DNA of 64,000 nt from Bacillota bacterium. Lineage in GTDB: Bacteria > Bacillota > Clostridia > Clostridiales > Clostridiaceae. The notes below the pieces were generated by a model that was not told where the DNA came from, searched no databases, and saw only the letters and a program-made list of their open reading frames with translations. Shown here piece after piece: positions 34,505 through 41,854 of this stretch. The stretch is taken from contig JAGFXP010000003.1 in the NCBI GenBank assembly GCA_017861315.1, positions 16,242-80,241 on the forward strand, in the 5' to 3' direction. A program made the translations under genes and the position numbers. The first letter of the stretch is position 1. Each line of letters begins with the position of its first letter.

Positions 34505-35518
34505 TTACAATTCCCTATTCACAGCAGCAGCAATGGGCTCAAGATCCGCCATTAGTGTTTTGAATCTTTTCGGCGTAAGCGACTGCTGGCCGTCGCACTT
34601 TGCATTTTCCGGATCATTGTGAACCTCGATCATGAGTCCGTCAGCTCCTACGGCTATTGCAGCCTTTGAAAGCGGCTCTACCATCCACCACATTCCTGCA
34701 GCATGGCTTGGATCGACAATAATCGGAAGATGGCTCAGCCTCTTTATTGCCGGTATAGCGCTTAAATCCAATGTGTTTCTTGTGTAGGTTTCAAATGTTC
34801 TTACACCTCTCTCACATAGTATTACATTTTCATTGCCTTCTGACATAAGGTACTCAGCTGACATTATCAATTCTTCAATGGTAGCTGATAAACCCCTCTT
34901 CAGAAGAATTGGTGTTCTTGTTTTTCCCAGCTCCTTCAGAAGCTCAAAGTTATGCATGTTCCTCGCTCCAACCTGTATGACATCAACGTTCTGGACAAAC
35001 AGATCAATCATATCTGCTGACATAATTTCAGTTACTATCGGGAGCCCTGTTTCCTGTCTTGCGATTTTGAGCAGTTCAAGCCCATGCTTCTTTAATCCCT
35101 GAAAGCTGTAAGGTGATGTTCTCGGCTTGAAAGCTCCTCCCCTTAAAAATCCCGCTCCGCTTTCCTTTACGGATCTTGCGATTTCCACAATCTGTTCTTC
35201 ACTTTCCACTGAACAAGGTCCTGCAATCACTGCAAGCTTCTTGCCCCCGATGATTTCGTCCTTGACCCTTATTACGGTTTCACTCGGATGGAACAACCTG
35301 TTTGCAAGCTTGTAAGGCTGCTGCACCTTCGTTACTCTTTCTACATGTTTATTTGCTTCAATTTTGCTGGGATCAATTCTTGTGGTATCTCCCACGAGCC
35401 CTAATATGCATTGGTTTTCGCCTTTTAATAAACTCACTTTACAGCCTTCCCTCTCGATTTTGTTTTTTAATTTATCTACTTCTTCAATTGTCGTACCGGG
35501 CCTCATTATTACTATCAT
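34505..35518 (-). CDS. aroF: DAHP synthase (ferredoxin-like domain type), copy 2
   Basis: 337 residues: N-terminal ferredoxin-like domain beginning MIVIMRPGTTIEEVDKL (the usual start of this family), then the barrel with LAVIAGPCSVES, FKPRTSPYSFQGL, QVGARNMHNFELL, LLKRGLSATIEE, LCERGVRTFE and DPSHAAGMWWM. GGGAGG lies 8-9 nt before the ATG. First structural gene after leader peptide 3. The barrel is nearly the same as copy 1; the N-terminal domain is closer to the family norm than that of copy 1 (MLAVLKSGTSRCK). Confidence 0.95.
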   Translation of the reverse strand: MIVIMRPGTTIEEVDKLKNKIEREGCKVSLLKGENQCILGLVGDTTRIDPSKIEANKHVERVTKVQQPYKLANRLFHPSETVIRVKDEIIGGKKLAVIAGPCSVESEEQIVEIARSVKESGAGFLRGGAFKPRTSPYSFQGLKKHGLELLKIARQETGLPIVTEIMSADMIDLFVQNVDVIQVGARNMHNFELLKELGKTRTPILLKRGLSATIEELIMSAEYLMSEGNENVILCERGVRTFETYTRNTLDLSAIPAIKRLSHLPIIVDPSHAAGMWWMVEPLSKAAIAVGADGLMIEVHNDPENAKCDGQQSLTPKRFKTLMADLEPIAAAVNREL

Positions 35519-35581
35519 AAATAAACCTCCCTAATTTTTTTAAGTGAATATAAACAATTCTTTTGCATGTTATAAAGAGTT

Positions 35582-35611
35582 AAAAAAAAATAAGGCTCTA
35601 ATGAGCCTTAT
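35582..35611 (-). terminator. Attenuator terminator 3 (upstream of aroF-tyrA-pheA-aroE-aroK)
   Basis: ATAAGGCTC and GAGCCTTAT over an ATTA loop, followed by eight to nine T, 20 nt after the leader-peptide 3 stop. GATGAGTTT in the leader (35676-35684) can pair with the 5' arm AAGGCTCAT, giving a candidate antiterminator of about nine pairs with two or three G-U. Confidence 0.9.
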
Positions 35612-35630
35612 CACAAATAAAATTTACGCA

Positions 35631-35801
35631 TTATGCCAGCAGGGATTTCCCGCCAGTTATAAACTTTAATTTATTAAACTCATCGTAAAGTGGAATATAT
35701 ATTTTTTTGCAGAAGAAATAACCAGCGCTAAAATAAAGATAGCCCCAGCTAAAATAAAAATATACTTTTCCGCTTATTCCCTTTCCAATGATGTTCTCCA
35801 T
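35631..35801 (-). CDS. Aromatic leader peptide 3 (attenuation peptide of the five-gene aro unit)
   Basis: 56 codons: MENIIGKGISGK, then 11 aromatic codons among residues 14-30 (YFYF, W, Y, YF, YFF), CKK, PLYDEFNK and a basic tail. The start is the ATG after GGAGGTTCCTGTT, matching the MENII start of the other two; an in-frame ATG five codons earlier overlaps the ribosome site. YFSAGYFFCKK is shared with leaders 1 and 2. A GGGAAATCCC-centred hairpin lies between the DE region and the stop. Confidence 0.87.
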   Translation of the reverse strand: MENIIGKGISGKVYFYFSWGYLYFSAGYFFCKKIYIPLYDEFNKLKFITGGKSLLA

Positions 35802-35840
35802 AACAGGAACCTCCAATAAATTAAATTTGTATTAGTTCTC

Positions 35841-35868
35841 ATTATATCAGCATATTTATTAATGTCAA
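35841..35868 (-). promoter_or_regulatory. Promoter of leader unit 3
   Basis: Consensus TTGACA and TATAAT with a 16-bp spacer, the same geometry as leader unit 1, followed by the shared ACTAATACAAATTT. Confidence 0.9.
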
Positions 35869-36056
35869 CCTGATTTTTTTGAATATTTCTTAAATTTGAC
35901 ACAACAATTTTATCAAATCTCGAATATTCCAACAGAAGAATTATCATGGATTGTTATTTTTTGCAATATTTGCGTATTCTTGTGAATTGCGGATAATTTG
36001 AAAGAAAGTGATTCAGGTGCAGGATGCGCCCGCATCAGCCCGTCGCCCTCAGCCTG
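35869..36056. other. Intergenic stretch between divergent aro and rib units
   Basis: AT-rich, no supported reading frame. The only structure seen is a small GATGCG/CGCATC hairpin at 36023-36036. Confidence 0.5.
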
Positions 36057-36085
36057 TTGACGGGAACGCCATATGGTGTTATCAT
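36057..36085 (+). promoter_or_regulatory. Promoter of the rib operon
   Basis: TTGACG and TATCAT with a 17-bp spacer, about 20 bp before the FMN aptamer. Confidence 0.7.
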
Positions 36086-36103
36086 GTTATTGTTAATTAA
36101 ATA

Positions 36104-36213
36104 CTTATCTTCAGGGCAGGGTGTGATTCCCTACCGGCGGTAAAGCCCGCGAGCCGAAAGGCTGATTCGGTTGGATTCCGAAGCCGACAGTATAGTCTGG
36201 ATGAAAGAAGATT
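36104..36213 (+). promoter_or_regulatory. FMN riboswitch (RFN element)
   Basis: All conserved blocks are present: ATCTTCAGGGCAGGGTG, TTCCCTACCGGCGGT, AAAGCCCGCGAGCC, a variable arm, GATTCGGT and GGATTCCGAAGCCGACAGT, AGTCTGGATG, closing with AGAAGAT that pairs with ATCTTC. Controls the downstream riboflavin genes; FMN should promote the terminator at 36243. Confidence 0.97.
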
Positions 36214-36242
36214 TAGAACGTTTAACATGGACGTTGGATTTC

Positions 36243-36280
36243 ATGCCCTGGGAATATATTCTCAGGGCATTTATTTTTTT
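36243..36280 (+). terminator. FMN-controlled terminator
   Basis: ATGCCCTG and CAGGGCAT enclose a GGAATATATTCT-type loop, with TTATTTTTTT following. Confidence 0.9.
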
Positions 36281-36299
36281 ACAGGACGGGGTGATAGGT

Positions 36300-37406
36300 T
36301 TGGATATAGATATGATGAGGAGAGCCCTTAAGCTTGCCGAAAAAGGAACCGGGTACACAAACCCCAATCCGCTGGTTGGTGCAGTCATAGTTAGGGACGG
36401 GCGAATAATCGGCGAAGGCTGGCACAGGCTTTACGGCAGCGACCACGCGGAGGTGGACGCCTTCAAGAACGCCACCGAAGACGTGCGCGGAGCAGACATG
36501 TACGTGACTCTGGAGCCCTGCTCGCACTACGGCAAGACACCACCCTGCGCCAGGGCAATCGTAGAAAAAGGCATCGGCAGGGTCTTCATAGGCCTGACAG
36601 ACCCCAACCCGCTGGTCTCAGGACGAGGGATACAGATACTCAGGGATAACGGCATCCATGTCGAATCCGGGTTTCTGGAGGAAGAAGGCAGAAGGCTGAA
36701 CGAGATTTTCCTTAAATACATCACCACAGAGCTCCCCTTCTGCATAATGAAAACGGCCATGACCCTGGACGGCAAGATAGCAACCGCCACCGGGGACTCA
36801 AAGTGGATAACCGGAGAGCTTTCCAGGAAGCATGTACACGAGCTGAGGCACAAGGTAGCGGGGATAATGGCAGGCATTGGCACCGTATTGGCTGACGACC
36901 CGATGCTTACAACGAGGCTGGAGGGAAGGGAAGGCAAGGATCCCGTAAGGATCGTTATCGACAGCAGCGCGCGCATACCCCTCGAGTCAAGGCTCCTGAA
37001 CCTTGACTCGGAAGCGGGCACCATAATAGCCGCAACAGAGAAGGCGGACAAGGATAAGCTCAGGGCACTGGAAGCCAAGGGGGCCGAGGTAATAATCACC
37101 CCCCTGAAGGACAACGGCGTCGACCTGAACTGTCTGATGCGCGAGCTGGGAAAAAGGAAAATAGACAGCGTACTCCTGGAAGGCGGCGGAAGGGTCAACT
37201 ATGCGGCCCTTAAAAGCGGCATAGTCGACAAGGTGAACGCCTTCATAGCGCCAAAGATAATCGGCGGCGAATCGGCACGCACCCCTGTCGAAGGGGAAGG
37301 CATACAGTTCATGAAGGACGCTATCCTGCTGGACAAAACCGAGTTCTATAAATTCGGAGACGATATAATGATAGAAGGATATATCCGGAAGGAGGGAAAT
37401 TCCTGA
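36300..37406 (+). CDS. ribD: Bifunctional deaminase/reductase RibD
   Basis: Two successive riboflavin steps: deamination of the pyrimidine intermediate, then NADPH reduction of the ribosyl side chain. 368 residues. Deaminase domain (1-~145) with NPNPLVGAV, the zinc site HAEVDAF and EPCSHYGKTPPC; reductase domain from ~150 with KTAMTLDGKIATATGDSKWITG, GIGTVLADDPMLTTR and LLEGGGRVN. I start it at TTG (36300), with GGGGTG 7 nt upstream, giving the usual M-x-M-MRRALKLAEKG N-terminus; the frame is open further into the riboswitch and terminator, which cannot be coding. The stop overlaps the ribE start. Confidence 0.95.
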   Translation: MDIDMMRRALKLAEKGTGYTNPNPLVGAVIVRDGRIIGEGWHRLYGSDHAEVDAFKNATEDVRGADMYVTLEPCSHYGKTPPCARAIVEKGIGRVFIGLTDPNPLVSGRGIQILRDNGIHVESGFLEEEGRRLNEIFLKYITTELPFCIMKTAMTLDGKIATATGDSKWITGELSRKHVHELRHKVAGIMAGIGTVLADDPMLTTRLEGREGKDPVRIVIDSSARIPLESRLLNLDSEAGTIIAATEKADKDKLRALEAKGAEVIITPLKDNGVDLNCLMRELGKRKIDSVLLEGGGRVNYAALKSGIVDKVNAFIAPKIIGGESARTPVEGEGIQFMKDAILLDKTEFYKFGDDIMIEGYIRKEGNS

Positions 37407-38056
37407 TGTTTACAGGTCTTGTAGAGGAGATTGGCAGGATTGAGGGCATTGCAAAATCGGCCAAATCCGCAAAGATAACAATAAAAGCGAAAATCGTGCT
37501 TGAAGGAGTGAAGCTCGGAGACAGCATATGCACCAACGGTGTATGCCTTACGGTTACCGAGTTCGACAGCGAAAAATTCACGGTGGACGTCATGGCGGAA
37601 TCCATGAGAAGGAGCAACCTGAAAAACCTTAAAAAAGGCGACGAGGTCAACCTGGAAAGGGCACTGAAGGTCAGCGACCGCCTGGGTGGACATATAGTTA
37701 GCGGACACATAGACGGCACGGGTAAAATAGAAGCCTATGAGAAAGAGGACAACGCGGTATGGATAACCGTATCTGCTGCGCCCGAGCTGCTCAAGTATAT
37801 AATCGAGAAGGGTTCCATAGCCATCGACGGCGTCAGCCTGACCGTTGCCTGCGTCGATGACGAGAAGTTCAAGGTCTCGATAATCCCTCACACGAAGGAC
37901 GCAACCACCCTTCTGAGGAAACAGCCCGGCCAGGAGGTCAACCTGGAGTGCGACATGATCGGGAAATATATAGAGAAGCTTATGAATTTCGGCAGCAGGC
38001 CAACTTCAAAAAGCAGCATCGACATGGACTTTCTGGCCAGGAATGGCTTTTTATAA
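37406..38056 (+). CDS. ribE: Riboflavin synthase alpha chain
   Basis: Dismutes two 6,7-dimethyl-8-ribityllumazine to riboflavin plus the diamine intermediate. 216 residues in two lumazine-binding repeats: [15 protein letters not shown] and the [13 protein letters not shown] block, then [13 protein letters not shown] and [15 protein letters not shown]. Catalytic N-terminal FTG is intact. The ATG overlaps the ribD stop by one base, so translation is coupled. This gene is called ribE in Bacillus-type naming and ribC in E. coli. Confidence 0.96.
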   Translation: MFTGLVEEIGRIEGIAKSAKSAKITIKAKIVLEGVKLGDSICTNGVCLTVTEFDSEKFTVDVMAESMRRSNLKNLKKGDEVNLERALKVSDRLGGHIVSGHIDGTGKIEAYEKEDNAVWITVSAAPELLKYIIEKGSIAIDGVSLTVACVDDEKFKVSIIPHTKDATTLLRKQPGQEVNLECDMIGKYIEKLMNFGSRPTSKSSIDMDFLARNGFL

Positions 38057-38079
38057 AAAACAGCGAGGAGGAGAAACAA

Positions 38080-39300
38080 ATGTACAAACTGAATACAATC
38101 CAGGAAGCTCTTGAAGATATCAGAGCCGGTAAGATCATAGTAGTTATAGATGACGAAGACAGAGAGAACGAAGGGGACCTTCTAATGGCGGCCGAGAAGG
38201 TGACGCCGGAGGCTATCAACTTCATGGCAACCTACGGAAGAGGCCTAATATGCATGCCGGTGGCAGGATCCCGCCTCAAGGAGCTGGGGCTGTCGCAGAT
38301 GGTTACCGAAAACACCGACACCATGGGTACAGCATTTACGGTATCAATAGATTCAGCTGATTCCACCACAGGCATCTCGGCCTTTGAAAGAGCTGCAACC
38401 ATAGCGAAGGTGCTTGACGACAATGCCACCGGAAGGGACTTCAAGAAGCCGGGCCATGTGTTCCCTCTCGAGGCAAAGGATGGCGGCGTTCTCATAAGGG
38501 CCGGCCACACAGAGGCCGCAGTCGACCTTGCAAGGCTTGCCGGACTGAAGCCGGCTGGAGTAATATGCGAAATAATGAACGAGGACGGCACAATGGCGAG
38601 GACCCCTCAGCTGATGGACTACGTCAAAAAGCACGGCCTCAAGATAATTACCATTGCCGACCTTATCTCCTACCGCAAGGACAAGGAGATCCTTGTGAAG
38701 AAGGTAGCGGAAGCCGACATGCCTACAAAATACGGCCACTTCAAGCTCACAGGCTATATTAATACTCTCAACGGAGAGCACCACGTGGCTCTTGTAAAAG
38801 GGGACATCAGCGGCACTGAACCTGTGCTTGTCAGGGTCCACTCGGAATGCCTCACAGGCGACGCCTTCGGCTCCCTGAGATGCGACTGCGGCGACCAGCT
38901 GGCTTCAGCTCTCTGCCAGATCGAGAAAGCCGGAAGAGGAGTGCTCCTCTACATGAGGCAGGAAGGCAGAGGCATAGGCCTCATCAACAAGATAAAGGCG
39001 TACGGCCTTCAGGATAAGGGCATGGATACGGTTGAAGCCAACCTGGCCCTGGGGTTCCCTGCAGACATGAGGGATTACGGTATCGGCGCCCAGATTCTTG
39101 CCGACCTTGGAATAAAGAAGATGGACCTGATGACAAACAACCCCAAAAAGATTGCAGGCCTTTCAGGATACGGGATCGAGATTGTGAACAGGGTCCCCAT
39201 CCAGACGGGCTGTAATATAGTAAACGAATCATACCTCAAGACCAAGAAAGACAAAATGGGCCATATGTTAAAATTCAATGAAAGCGAAGGAGAAGATTAA
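38080..39300 (+). CDS. ribBA: Bifunctional DHBP synthase/GTP cyclohydrolase II
   Basis: Supplies both riboflavin precursors. N-terminal DHBP synthase (1-~200) with [45 protein letters not shown] and CEIMNEDG; C-terminal GTP cyclohydrolase II (~205-400) with [22 protein letters not shown] holding the three zinc cysteines, then RQEGRGIGL. 406 residues, full length and both active sites intact. GAGGAGGAG precedes the ATG, 23 bp after ribE. Confidence 0.97.
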   Translation: MYKLNTIQEALEDIRAGKIIVVIDDEDRENEGDLLMAAEKVTPEAINFMATYGRGLICMPVAGSRLKELGLSQMVTENTDTMGTAFTVSIDSADSTTGISAFERAATIAKVLDDNATGRDFKKPGHVFPLEAKDGGVLIRAGHTEAAVDLARLAGLKPAGVICEIMNEDGTMARTPQLMDYVKKHGLKIITIADLISYRKDKEILVKKVAEADMPTKYGHFKLTGYINTLNGEHHVALVKGDISGTEPVLVRVHSECLTGDAFGSLRCDCGDQLASALCQIEKAGRGVLLYMRQEGRGIGLINKIKAYGLQDKGMDTVEANLALGFPADMRDYGIGAQILADLGIKKMDLMTNNPKKIAGLSGYGIEIVNRVPIQTGCNIVNESYLKTKKDKMGHMLKFNESEGED

Positions 39301-39301
39301 T

Positions 39302-39763
39302 ATGAAAACTATTGAAGGAAATTTGATATCACAGGGAAACAGGTACGGTATAATCGTGGGAAGGTTCAACGAGTTCATAGGTGGAAAGCTTTTGTCGGGA
39401 GCGCTGGACGGCCTCAAGAGGCACGGTGTTGACGATTCAGAGATAGAAGTTGTCCTTGTACCGGGAGCTTTCGAAATCCCCCTGGCTGCAAAGAAAATGG
39501 CTAAATCCCAGAAATACGATGCAGTGATCTGCCTCGGAGCGGTTATCAAGGGTTCCACTCCGCACTTTGACTTTGTGTCAAGCGAAGTTTCAAAGGGAAT
39601 CGCAAGCGTTTCTCTTGAGACTGAGATTCCGGTTATATTCGGCGTTCTTACAACGGACACTATCGAACAGGCGATTGAAAGGGCCGGAACAAAGGCAGGA
39701 AACAAAGGCTATGATGCTGCAGTTACTGCTATCGAGATGGCAAACCTTCTCAAAGAGATCTAA
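39302..39763 (+). CDS. ribH: 6,7-dimethyl-8-ribityllumazine synthase
   Basis: Condenses the ribitylaminouracil with DHBP to form lumazine. 153 residues; assembles as pentamers or 60-mers. Active-site segments are [36 protein letters not shown] (with the catalytic His normally in this region) and [30 protein letters not shown] before the ATG, which starts 1 bp after the ribBA stop. The HAD gene follows 3 bp later. Confidence 0.96.
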   Translation: MKTIEGNLISQGNRYGIIVGRFNEFIGGKLLSGALDGLKRHGVDDSEIEVVLVPGAFEIPLAAKKMAKSQKYDAVICLGAVIKGSTPHFDFVSSEVSKGIASVSLETEIPVIFGVLTTDTIEQAIERAGTKAGNKGYDAAVTAIEMANLLKEI

Positions 39764-39766
39764 TCC

Positions 39767-40423
39767 ATGCCGCTGGGACGTATCAAGACAATATTTTTCG
39801 ACTACGACGGCACACTGCACAACGGCATCAAGATATATGCGCCCGCTTTCAGGGATGCATATGCCTATCTTGTAGAGAACAGTTACGCCGAACCCAGGGA
39901 TTGGACAGAGGCTGAGATATCCTACTGGCTGGGCTTCAGCCCGATGGAAATGTGGAAAAGATTCATGCCCGGCATACCCGAGGAGACTAAAATAACCTGC
40001 TCCGGCATTATATCCTCCACAATGAAAGCCCTGACCGAAGGCGGAAAAGCCGAGCTCTACAGAGGCTCCATCGAAGTTCTTTCCTACCTGAAAGAAAAAG
40101 GCTACCACCTTATATTCATCAGCAACTGCAAAAGCTACTACAAGGAAGCCCACAACAGGATCTTCGGCCTGGACAATTATTTCGAGGAGCTCATAGCCAC
40201 AGAGGATTACGGCTACCTGCCGAAAGACGAGATACTCGCTTCAATCAAGCACAGATACGAGAAGGATATCGCGATAGTCGGGGACCGCTTCCAGGATATC
40301 GAGGCCGGAAAGGCCAACGGAATCCTTACCATAGGCTGCACCTATGGCTACGGCTCAGCTTCGGAGCTTGAGGATGCAGACATCAGGATCGGCGACATCC
40401 TTGAGCTTAAAAAACTCCTGTGA
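39767..40423 (+). CDS. HAD-superfamily phosphatase, candidate for the riboflavin-pathway dephosphorylation
   Basis: A 218-residue HAD hydrolase: motif I FFDYDGTLHN (nucleophile Asp, then acid Asp), a helical cap (~20-85), motif II FISNCK, motif III Lys in YLPKDEIL and motif IV GDRFQDIEAG. It begins 3 bp after ribH, so it is in the same transcript under the FMN riboswitch. Riboflavin synthesis needs a phosphatase to remove phosphate from 5-amino-6-(5-phosphoribitylamino)uracil, and in other bacteria HAD proteins (for example YcsE/YbjI types) do this. The position makes that role likely but substrate specificity cannot be read from the sequence; a general phosphoglycolate-like phosphatase is the alternative. 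Confidence 0.82.
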   Translation: MPLGRIKTIFFDYDGTLHNGIKIYAPAFRDAYAYLVENSYAEPRDWTEAEISYWLGFSPMEMWKRFMPGIPEETKITCSGIISSTMKALTEGGKAELYRGSIEVLSYLKEKGYHLIFISNCKSYYKEAHNRIFGLDNYFEELIATEDYGYLPKDEILASIKHRYEKDIAIVGDRFQDIEAGKANGILTIGCTYGYGSASELEDADIRIGDILELKKLL

Positions 40424-40434
40424 TTCATGAATCT

Positions 40435-40478
40435 TAAGAACTGCGGTCAGCCCTTACCAGGGTTGCCTGCAGTTCTTA
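40435..40478 (+). terminator. Hairpin at the end of the rib operon
   Basis: TAAGAACTGC and GCAGTTCTTA form a perfect 10-bp outer stem, with an inner CAGCCCT/AGGGTTG pairing. There is no T tract, so it may act as an attenuator or mRNA end. Confidence 0.55.
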
Positions 40479-40537
40479 TCACTGTTGACACCAAACGCCA
40501 AAAAAGCTATACTTTAAAAGTGAACGGAGGTTTTCTA

Positions 40538-41155
40538 ATGCAGTATTTAAAAGATGAGATGAGAAGCAGGATAACCGAAAAAGCTTTGATCGAATTCAGG
40601 GAAAAAGGCTATACCGGCGCTTCCATAAGAAGCATAGCCAAGAACTCAGGCACCTCGACCGGAAACATCTACAAATATTTTCACGGCAAGGATGACCTTT
40701 ACGAAACCCTGGTTGGCTCCGTCTATTCCAAGCTTACGGACTGCATAAGGCAGTTCAGCGAAGTTGAATTGAACGAAAACGCAGAAACAGTTTTTTACGA
40801 GCTCATGGGCACCATCCTGGGCATTATTGAGGAGAGCAGCCATGAGCTGTCAATACTTCTCAACAAGAGCGCCGGCTCCAAATACGAGAACTGCAAAAGC
40901 ACTTTCATCAACCTGATTACGGATATTGTAACAGGCACGATAAGGTATGAACTTGCAGCAAAAGGAAAAATCCTGAAGGATGGCTTCATCATATACCTGC
41001 TGTCCAACAGCATGGTGGAGAGCATATCCATAATCCTGCTGGAAAAAGAAAACAGCGCGGAGGCAAGGGCCCTGATACTGGACCTGATTGAAATCTTCTT
41101 CGGCGATCTCGCTGAAAAGCTTGCGTACCAAAAGGAGGTATCCCCTGTTGAATAA
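40538..41155 (+). CDS. TetR/AcrR-family transcriptional regulator
   Basis: 205 residues. N-terminal TetR helix-turn-helix with ITEKALIEFREKGYTGASIRSIAKNSGTSTGNIYKYF, the standard pattern; the all-helical ligand domain is diverged, as usual. GGAGG before the ATG. The last eight bases overlap the start of the ABC ATPase gene, so it is co-transcribed with and likely represses the exporter. The inducer is unknown. Confidence 0.9.
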   Translation: MQYLKDEMRSRITEKALIEFREKGYTGASIRSIAKNSGTSTGNIYKYFHGKDDLYETLVGSVYSKLTDCIRQFSEVELNENAETVFYELMGTILGIIEESSHELSILLNKSAGSKYENCKSTFINLITDIVTGTIRYELAAKGKILKDGFIIYLLSNSMVESISIILLEKENSAEARALILDLIEIFFGDLAEKLAYQKEVSPVE

Positions 41156-41852
41156 TTTTATAGAATTAAAAGATGTAAGAAAAACCTATGTGATGGGCGA
41201 AGTTGAAATACACGCCGTGGACGGCGTAAGCTTCTCCATAGACAAGGGCGAATTAGTAATAATCCTTGGCGCCAGCGGTGCAGGAAAGTCGACCATACTG
41301 AATCTCCTGGGAGGGATGGACCATGTGACCTCCGGAAGTATTCTTGTTGACGGGAATGAGATAAGCAGCTACGACACCAAAAAACTCACAAAATACAGGC
41401 GCGAGGAAATCGGGTTTGTATTCCAGTTCTACAACCTTGTCCAGAACCTGAGCGCCCTGGAGAATGTGGAGCTGGCTGTGGAGATATGCAGCAATCCCCT
41501 TAATCCGATGGAGGTTCTCCACGGTGTCGGCCTGAAGGACAGGATGGACAATTTTCCCTCCCAGCTTTCCGGCGGCGAGCAGCAGAGGGTGTCAATAGCC
41601 AGGGCCCTCGCCAAGAACCCAAAGCTTCTGCTCTGCGATGAGCCTACAGGGGCGCTGGACTATAATACAGGACGAGCAATATTGAAACTTCTGACACAAA
41701 CCGTTAAAAAATACAACATGACAGTTATAGTCATAACACACAATTCCGCCTTGTCCCCTATTGCCGACAAGGTAATAACAGTAAGGAACGGACGGATTGA
41801 CAGCGTAGTCAAAAACCCTGATCCGGTGCCTATAGAACGGATCGAGTGGTAG
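41148..41852 (+). CDS. ABC transporter ATP-binding protein (MacB/LolD type)
   Basis: A 234-residue ATPase driving the adjacent FtsX-like permease. Walker [11 protein letters not shown]-loop [19 protein letters not shown], signature [19 protein letters not shown], Walker [13 protein letters not shown] and the H-loop VIVITHN are all intact; the Q-loop and SGGEQQR pattern match the MacB/LolD/FtsE group. Starts at TTG with AGGAGG 9 nt upstream, overlapping the regulator gene. The permease starts 2 bp after its stop. Confidence 0.93.
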   Translation: MNNFIELKDVRKTYVMGEVEIHAVDGVSFSIDKGELVIILGASGAGKSTILNLLGGMDHVTSGSILVDGNEISSYDTKKLTKYRREEIGFVFQFYNLVQNLSALENVELAVEICSNPLNPMEVLHGVGLKDRMDNFPSQLSGGEQQRVSIARALAKNPKLLLCDEPTGALDYNTGRAILKLLTQTVKKYNMTVIVITHNSALSPIADKVITVRNGRIDSVVKNPDPVPIERIEW

Positions 41853-41854
41853 CC

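Noticed and set aside
27750..35801. The three MENII peptides as bacteriocins, pheromones or phage holins
   Set aside because: Each lies between a promoter and an intrinsic terminator directly before aromatic genes and is packed with the amino acids those genes make; no export or immunity gene is near.
36171..36299. N-terminal extension of RibD
   Set aside because: The segment is the FMN riboswitch and its terminator; family N-termini begin at the TTG at 36300.
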